Source: Aptenodytes patagonicus
Taxonomy: Eukaryota > Chordata > Aves > Sphenisciformes > Spheniscidae
Reading direction: 5' to 3'
Length of the DNA: 64,000 bases
NCBI RefSeq assembly: GCF_965638725.1
Contig: NC_134973.1
Coordinates: 6,258,491 to 6,322,490 of the forward strand
Position 1 is the stretch's first letter. Each line of letters begins with the position of its first letter. The translations under genes and the position numbers were made by a program. Below the pieces are notes generated by a model. It was not told the DNA's origin, did not search any database, and saw nothing but the letters and a program-made list of their open reading frames with translations. Positions 56,781 to 64,000 of the stretch are shown here, in pieces.

Positions 56781-59503
56781 GGGAGAGCCGCCAGCAGAGC
56801 TTCCCGGTTGGGTCTCGGTCCGGAGGGCAGGTGACACGCCTTTCCCGCCCACACCGCGGGGCAGACAGGACAAGGGCCCGGCGGCGCCCCTTCTCCCCGC
56901 CACCGGCAGCAGAGGCACCTGGCAGTGGCAGTGCGCCCAGTAGCATGTGTGCCTTGTTCGTAGACTGTGAAACTGATGTGCTGTGGAGGCTCAGGTACGG
57001 CCCAGGAGAAGGGCTGTGGCTCCTCAGACTGGGCTGTTCAAACTGGTGATGTCTCTTTCTAGAAAAGAAAGAAAGAAACGTCTTCTAAGTCAGAGAAAAG
57101 GCTGAAAACAGAGGCCAAACCTTCAAAGGTGACAGAAAAACCTCTAGGACAAGGCAGTGAAGAGGAGGGTATGTTCCAGGTATGGAGGGCAGGGATCCGC
57201 TCTAGGAACACATCTTCCTCCTCCTCTTTATACAGGCCTCCCCTCTACCTCCTCTACTTGTAGCGGAGCATTTTTGTAGCTGAGCTGACTGCCTGGGGTG
57301 CCTGCTGTTCCTTCACTAGTCCTCTGGCATGTTGAGTGACCCACAGGCCCTATGGGCTGAGGAGCAGCTTGTTGCAGGGCTGGGTTTAACGCAGGCTCTG
57401 TGTCACCGCAGATTGGGAAGATGCGTTATGTCAGAGTGTCCTGCTTCAAGGGGAAGGTCCTCGTGGACATCAGGGAGTTCTACGCTGACAAGGAGGGCGG
57501 CATGAAACCTGGGAGGAAAGGTACGACCGTGTTCGCTAGGTGGCAGCCGGGAGCCGCGCCGGCCTCTCCGCCTCGGCTGCTGGCTCTCCAGCTCCGGCTT
57601 AGCCTGTCTCCCTCGGTGGTAGGGAGACCTGTGCATGCCACACTGAGGGAGTGGGGGGCTGAGCAAACCACGTGGGAGGGTTTAGCACTTTCTCAGCCTG
57701 GGTGGCAACAACTGAAGAAAAGCACAAGTAATTGAGCGAGTGTGAGCCTCCAGTGACATCTGGAGCTTGGCAGGACCGCTCTGAGAAGCAATGCAGGAAG
57801 CTGCTCTGCAGGCCTCTGGTTCCACCTCTGATCACCAGGCCTTTCCCTGGCTGTCGACAGGGGCAGAGCTGCAAGGTGGAGGAGGGGAGGCTGAAAACAC
57901 TGGCTTTGATGTTGCTTCTTTGTGTCGTACTGCTAGCTGACAAACTTGTGTTTTGGTATTGGTGATGCCTAGGGCAAAAAGGTGGCATTTTGTGTGTTTG
58001 CCCCTAATCTGTAATGGTGGAGCTGCGCTTGGCAGGGAGAGACTCCCAGAAGTAAATCCATCCTTCCCTATCTAGGTGGGGACAGGAAGGTTAAGACCCT
58101 TCTGGATCCCTACCAAGACACTCCAATGCTTCTGGGTTAGGTGTTCCTTATTCTTTTGGCAAGGTGTCTGATGATGTGATACAGCGGCACAAATTGGGCA
58201 GCCCATCACAGCAGCACTACCGGAGTAGGTGATGCAAGCAAAGGCAGGTGGAGAAGGGAAGACACATTTTTCGCCAGAGCTCTTCAACTGATGAGTCAAC
58301 ACTTCAACTTGGGCCTTTTGCTTTGGGACTTTGACAGTGACTTGCCAGCATGCCTTGTAGTTCACAGGCCCTGGACTCCTTTCACCTGTCCTTTGTGTTG
58401 TGCCCAGTAGAGATTCAGTTAATGTGGGGTCCTTGCTGTAGATTTTTGTGTCAGGGCAGATGAATTTGTTTCAGCTTGGTTTGCTTCATAACTGCTAAGC
58501 ATGGTTTTCCTTCCAGAAATTAATTTCCTTCAGAGAAGTTACAAGGATAAATTACTCACTTAGAGGGAACTGTGTACCCTGTAATGAAAATGGGAAGCAA
58601 AGCCTTCAACCTTTTCTGCGCCATTGGGGGCAGAGATGGAAAGGAGCATTATGGACTCCTTCCAGGCTGGAAAAAGCACACCCACAATGTAAGACAGAAG
58701 ATCTGTCAGTTAAAACAGAGATCATGAAGAAATGTTTTTTTCATTTAAATACTGCCTGTGCTGTTTTTCTCAAGAGTTCTTGGCCCCTGATCTTTATCTA
58801 GAGAATTTAATAAAGCTTGGGCCCTAGTTCTTTAATGTGATTCTTAACAAAGCCAGAAAGAACAAGTTGACAACATCTGGCTGGAACCCACACAGCAATT
58901 CCACTACCGTGTTTGTTTTGTAAGGGAGAGGGACAGGACATCAAGACCTTATCTCTGCTGGATCTAAAAAGAAGCCAGTTCTTCTCTAGCGTTTAAGCCA
59001 CACTACTGATTTTTTGTTAGCAGCGTTTTTTTTAAATAGCACTAGAGTTGGCATTATTTCCTTTGGGCAGTTGAAAGGATGGTGTCCTAACTGCTGTGTG
59101 GAGTAAGGTTCTCCTAGAATTTCTTTCCAGCTCATGTGTGTGGGAATTTGTACTAGGGAATAGGCTATAAGGGGCTGTGGGACTCTTGAAAGGCAATCTG
59201 AGCTTATATTCTCATATGGTGCTTCTGTGATAGCATTGATTACTTCTTGATATGGATGCTGAAGTGCTGGCATAACTGCCATGCTTAGAAGGCTGCTTCT
59301 GTTTCTGGTCTGTGCCTCTGCCTCAGATTCCAACTTTCCCTTCTGTAGTTAGTCTGAAGGAGCCAATCTGTTGTGCTACTTGATGCTTGCCTCCTCTGAA
59401 ACCTCTCCTTCTGCTGTTTCTAGGGATTGCCTTGTCTGCAGAACAGTGGAACCAGCTGAAGGAGATCATTCCTGAGATTGATGCTGCACTCAAGAAATTA
59501 TAA
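56694..59503 (+). CDS. SUB1/PC4-like transcriptional coactivator p15
   Basis: The product is a 123-residue relative of human SUB1 (PC4, 127 residues), a nuclear single-strand DNA-binding coactivator of RNA polymerase II. Coding exons are 56694-56759, 57063-57179, 57412-57520 and 59424-59503, all with AG/GT borders and matching phases. A splice acceptor sits two bases before the ATG, and a non-coding first exon ends at 56535. The N-terminus is MPKAKEL (human MPKSKEL), then a serine/acidic stretch and a lysine-rich stretch (KRKK, EKRLK). The C-terminal DNA-binding fold reads [24 protein letters not shown] and MKPGRKGI, then AEQWNQLKE and ends LKKL. The position of human Trp89 (REYW) is Tyr here (REFY), and Asp of VSDFKG is Cys. 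Introns show it is not a processed copy. It is probably a separate paralogue of SUB1 kept next to NCLN, where the human block has CELF5. Confidence 0.93.
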
Positions 59504-60034
59504 AATGAATCTTGGACACCTTCAATCTGTTTCCTTTCCCTTAAGTGCACTGACAACTATAAAGCCAAGGATTTGCATCTGGAGCCTTCCCCTCACCTTG
59601 CTGGGGTTTCCTCACTGAAGTGGTGGTCATGCTGAAAAGACCAGAGACTGTTCTATTTTCAAGAAGTAGCTTGTAATGAGCACCTGGAACTAGAGCCAGT
59701 GCTGTGAAGTGAGACCTCAGCACCTCTGGTCTCAAGCAGACTTGAGGTCTGTGCTGGTGAGGGACCTGGCTTTCCAGGGTTAGATGACTTCAGTCTACCT
59801 TGTGGAGTGCTTTAACTGCTCTACATCTGTTACTGTCTTCCACCTGGTTGACTGTTGAGTAAGATTGTATACCTCATGTTGGCATCCTCTGTGTTTCTTC
59901 CACATGTCATTCTGGCTATTTCAAGTACTTTCTGTGTTGGTGAGGGTTGTTTGGTGGTGGCTTTTTTTTTTTTTTTTTGAGAAAGGGATTATTATACTTT
60001 AGCAACTGGTTGTCTGTAGAGGGTGAATATGCAC

Positions 60035-60040
60035 AATAAA
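60035..60040 (+). terminator. polyadenylation signal of the SUB1-like gene
   Basis: AATAAA is followed by TGTGTTTG, a good GT-rich downstream element, 532 bases after the stop codon. Confidence 0.7.
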
Positions 60041-60059
60041 TGTGTTTGCATTATAAAAA

Positions 60060-63000
60060 GGAGAAGCATAGTGTTTCACAGGCTGGTACCTCAACTCTTT
60101 GTTTCAGGCACCCTTCTTTATAGGTTGCTGTTGGATTTCCCTTTCAGGAGAGTACTCTGTAATGTTTATTCTCATGATATGTTCCCAATAATCCTGCTAT
60201 AAGAAGCAGTCAGACAGTGGTCTACTCCAGGTCATGGGAAGAGCAAGCTAGAATGTGAATCGTTCAAAGGAACTGGTAATTAGGAGGAGGCCTATTAAAC
60301 AGAGGGGAGATCAAAGGCCTAACGAGGAAAAAGAATATTCCTTTCCCTGTGGCAGAGAAAAATGACAAGCTATGGAAAGAATGGAGAAAGGATATTTTAT
60401 GCTTGAGCTCTAAATGGATCCCACTCTGGGATCAGCTGCAGCAAGCACAGCCTTCCTCAGCAAGACTTTTCCAGACTTTTCAACAGCTTGTGTCTTCCAT
60501 CTATTTTTGGTTTTTCTCTTGCCCTGGTTTCCATAGCATCTGAATGCTTCATGCTCTTAAATATATCTGACACTTGCAACACCTTGGTGAAGTAGGAGGT
60601 ACTAAGGCCCTTGCTTTATAGAGGTGCTGGGGCTGTAACAGCTCAGGGTTGTGTGGAAGATGTGGGGTGGAACAGTGAATTGAAACTAGGCTTTCCTAAA
60701 AGCTGAATTTGTAACTGCTGGATTTAACCTTTCACTAGGGATAGCAGGAGAAAAAAAAAATCCTTCTCATAAAACTGTCCCTTAAAAAAATTTTGAAGGG
60801 CTCAGTGCTGTAGCTGCTTGGAGCAGGGGTGGGGATGGGTAGACTTGATGACTGAGGCATTCTCCTCTAATCCTGTATTCAGCTATTCTCTATTCAAGTG
60901 TCACATTTCTTTCTCTCAAGTAAGCAAGAGAGAGCATAAGGATACTAGACTGTGTCCCGAAGCCAGGTTGCTCATGCTCTAAGTTTTTTCCCATGGAATA
61001 TTTATAACATAATGTCTTAATACAGTGTTCAGAGACTAAAGGTAATGGGAAGATAAAGAACTTAAAAAAAGAAAGAGATGAAAGAGAAGCAGATGGTGTA
61101 GGTATGAACCCAAGATGCTAGGGATGCTCAGTGCTTTTATTTTGTCCCAGCCCTGGGGTACCCAGAGTAAAGCATGTGACAGAACCAACCATCTCTGTGC
61201 ATGATGCATGCTCCAGGAGTGTTTGGGGGCAGACGGAGAAGCCAGCTCAAATCAGCAGAGCTTAATATCTTTGCTGATTAAAAACAGGGCCAAACTGAAC
61301 TTGATCAGCTCAATTGAATATTGCATGGTTCTAGAGATGAGCGGCCTCCCCTTAATTGGGAAAGGAAGGCCATGTTCCATTGTTTTCTGACTACCTTTCT
61401 TTCAAGTGTTGGAAGAAACAGTTTGCAAACAACACAAACTTTTTGTGTAACAAGCAACAAGGCTTTTTTTTTTTTAAACCCTCAAAGAACAGCTGCTGTT
61501 GATCAGAAAGATATCTGGAATCTTTGATGTTCATTTCCAATCTACCCACTGTTATAGACAACTTCTGGTCATAAAATCCACAAGCCTTAAAACTTAGTTA
61601 ATTTTTGGTTTGCAAAGTTAAAATATTAAAAAACCCTAATCTTAAATTGGTTGGGATAACAGATACCCAGTGAAAGTTAAACAGCAAGGTCTTGGTAAAC
61701 AAGAAAGGATGAAAGCTTATAGCAAGTTGTACTCTTTTACACAGAGAGGGTGTTTTTCTCTTAAGCTGTTAATCTGGCTGTCTTGGAGCAGTTTTCTCTG
61801 CAGAACCTTTTGCTCCAGACCAGAAACAATCACATTGCAGGAATGAACTTTTATCTTCTTGAGATACTATATTGTTGCTTGGATATTTTCTGCCAGGACT
61901 GTCTTAGCTAGTCCTTTGGCTCTTCTGCCTGGGGAGCAAATAGGTAAGGGAAGGCAGATAGTTTTGAAGGATCCTTGAAAGATCCTTCCCCCCTCCTTTT
62001 TTTTTTTTCTGGGCTGTTGTGAGGATTTCCTGCCTCAAGTGCTGTCTCCTAGGTGATGTGGAAATTCAGAGCTCCAGCTTGTATTTTCTCCATTCCTCAA
62101 TGCCTTTAGGAGCTGGAAGGAAAGGGCAGGCACTCCTAACGCGAAGTGTATCTTGCTGTTCCTGTGTCCTTTGTTTGAGCCCTTCTCAAATTTGGGCCAC
62201 TGGACTGGACCTCTTCACCTTTTATCTGAAGCTGCCCCTGTCTAAATCCAAACACTCATATGCCACAAGAGGCCAGGAAAGTATAGATGTGTTTAAAGAA
62301 CACCTTGGGGTTTTTCACTAGCAAATGTCTCTCTGCAGAAGAGAAACTTCCTGGGCACACAATGTGGTTTTCTTTTAACAGTTCTTTTTTGAAGCAGTGT
62401 CTCAGGTTTGGGCAGAATCTGTTCCTTCATCCTCTGGGAATCATGCATCTGAGCTCTGCTGTGCCCCTTCTAGCTCTCCCTTGCAGCCTCCTCAGTGAGA
62501 GATGCAACATGTTTCTTCTTCATCTGCAAAGGTGACCTGTCATTTCCCTTTTTCACTCTCTCTTGGTGTTATGACTATCTTTTATCTACCCCTTAATCCT
62601 GTTACTGTGGTATATAATTCTCTGTCTGGCTCTGTAAACTCTTTCCAGGTGCTGACTGACAGCTGTTCCATTTTTCATTTACCAGCAGTATTTTAATGTC
62701 TGTTTTTCTCTACTGCAGTCAGGGTGATTACAATATGTCCATTCATGGACTCCAAAAGATACTGGATATATCCTTCCTTCTAAATAGACATTTTCTACCT
62801 GAGGCATTGGGTCCCTCGAGCTGTAACATAAGCCTAGAGCAGCTTGTGCTGCAGCAGCTGACAAGAAAAAGCAGGCTAGGCATGGAAAGGTGATTGAAAA
62901 CATTACTTGCTTAGCCATGATTCATCCAAGGTGAGGTTTGCTGCTGTTGTGATAAAGGTCTCTTGTTTTTAAGATTGCCTTATCTGTTTGCAGCTGTTAA

Positions 63001-64000
63001 AAATAAGAACAGCTTGACTGCATCGGCTTCCCAGCTGATGCATCTGTGGCTTCTGACTAGATGGCAGAACCCTGGCAGTCTCTGCAAGAGATGTAAACAG
63101 AAAGTTTGACCAGTGTGGGGAGTTCTGTTTTTTTAGGGTGAATTTTAGGAGTGGTACCACCCTCAAACACAAGGCAGCTCTGCAGCAAGAGTCTTGAGAC
63201 ACCTTGCAGTGGCCCTGGGTTCAGGCGAGGCTGCAAAAAGCTGAGAGCCTTTGTGAGTCCATTTCAGTGAAAAGCCTGGATGCAAATTCCAGGCTCTTGC
63301 ACCTGCTGGCCCTGAATAAGTGTCCTGGCAGCTCCACACACAGGTGGGGACAATAGCCAGGGCTGGAGAAAGAAGAGTACAGAACTGTAGCTTGGAGAAG
63401 GGTTGAGATTCTCTGCTGAGCACGAGAGAAGACAAGTGAATCCACAGTGCTTTCCTACTGAGGGCTAGCATGTGCCTCTGGTTCTGCAGGTCCATCTGTC
63501 ATTCTTGCCATGACTTTAGCCTGGGAGCCAGGTGGGTGCTTATAGATCAACAGTGAACGGTACTCTCAGTTCCTCCCTCTGCTCCCTAGGATTAGGACCT
63601 CTCTTCCTCCCCTGATAACCCACACCCTTTCTCCTAACCTTTCCTGCACTGACGTCAGCCTTGAAACCTGCTACATGTATCTCCTGTTGCAGGGGCCTGG
63701 AGTCAGCCCACTACCTTTCTGGGTAAAATCAAGCATAACAGATCTGGGCAGCATTTGAGCCAGTGCTCTGGGAGCTATTATGTGGGGCGCTGTGGGGAGA
63801 GGGCAGGAAGGAGGATAGGACTTTGGGAGCAGGCAAGAGGGCAGTCTGCTGAATTGGGCTGCTGTGTGGGAGCACGGAGCTGTTGTGCTGGGTATGTGTG
63901 TTGGATAGTAGGGTCCCCTTCTCCACTCGCTGCCTCTGTCTATCTGCAGGATCCAGGGCAAGAGTGGTGGGAGATGGCTGAAAGCTCCTAGCGGAGAGAC
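60060..64000. other. 3' flank of the SUB1-like gene, no gene recognised
   Basis: I looked for CELF5, the next gene in the human block, by its first RRM (IKLFVGQIP-like) and saw nothing similar. Only short open frames, homopolymers and one MIR-like repeat were seen. Confidence 0.5.
60590..60740 (-). repeat. degraded MIR SINE, reverse orientation
   Basis: In order, TTTATAGAGGTGCTGGGG, GGGTTGTGTGGAAG, GGTGGAACAGTGAATTGAAA and TGGATTTAACC follow the reverse-strand MIR pattern (TTTTACAGATGAGG, GGTCACACAG, GTGGCAGAGCTGGGATTCAAA, CTCTTAACC). Confidence 0.5.

Noticed and set aside
60060-64000. CELF5 exons expected after NCLN by human synteny
   Set aside because: No RRM-like coding segment was seen on either strand; CELF5 may lie beyond the window.

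Overview
The window is nuclear DNA of a vertebrate. Genes are split by GT-AG introns, two CpG-rich promoters are present, and the gene order GNA11 - GNA15 (relic) - S1PR4 - NCLN matches a conserved vertebrate block (human 19p13.3). Protein divergence from the mammalian versions, low repeat density, MIR/CORE-type SINE remnants and a SUB1/PC4-like gene next to NCLN suggest a sauropsid (turtle, crocodilian or bird). I cannot settle which from sequence alone.

Layout. 659-6253 (+): the last five coding exons of GNA11 (from residue 108 by comparison with the 359-residue human protein; the earlier exons lie outside the window), followed by about 4 kb of probable 3'UTR. 10.35-18.57 kb: no gene seen. 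18575 to about 19200 (+): broken relics of GNA15 exons 5-7. 20320-23132 (-) and 26603-28312 (-): two complete five-exon genes of the granzyme / cathepsin G / azurocidin type of serine protease homologue. 28.4-37.1 kb: no gene seen. 37110-38336 (+): S1PR4, coding in one exon. 41524-51055 (+): complete 15-exon NCLN (nicalin, 562 aa) starting in a CpG island. 56694-59503 (+): complete SUB1/PC4-like coactivator gene (123 aa) with its own CpG island and a non-coding first exon. 60.1-64 kb: no gene seen.

The most striking content is the pair of granzyme-like genes. Both have intact reading frames, splice sites and three conserved disulfide cysteine pairs, and a TATA box about 70 bases before the start codon. 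Both have lost catalytic residues, but different ones. The first has His57 to Gln and Ser195 to Ala, with Ile16 to Met. The second has Asp102 to Ala and Asp194 to Asn, with Ile16 to Thr. They look like two secreted, basic, catalytically dead protease homologues, comparable in principle to mammalian azurocidin.

Functional context. G-alpha-11 couples receptors to phospholipase C-beta. S1PR4 is a lymphoid/myeloid sphingosine-1-phosphate receptor. Granzyme-like proteins are granule proteins of blood cells, and GNA15 is a haematopoietic G-alpha in mammals. The middle of the window is therefore rich in blood-cell genes, flanked by housekeeping genes (NCLN in the ER membrane, the SUB1-like protein in transcription). 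Shared regulation is inference only.
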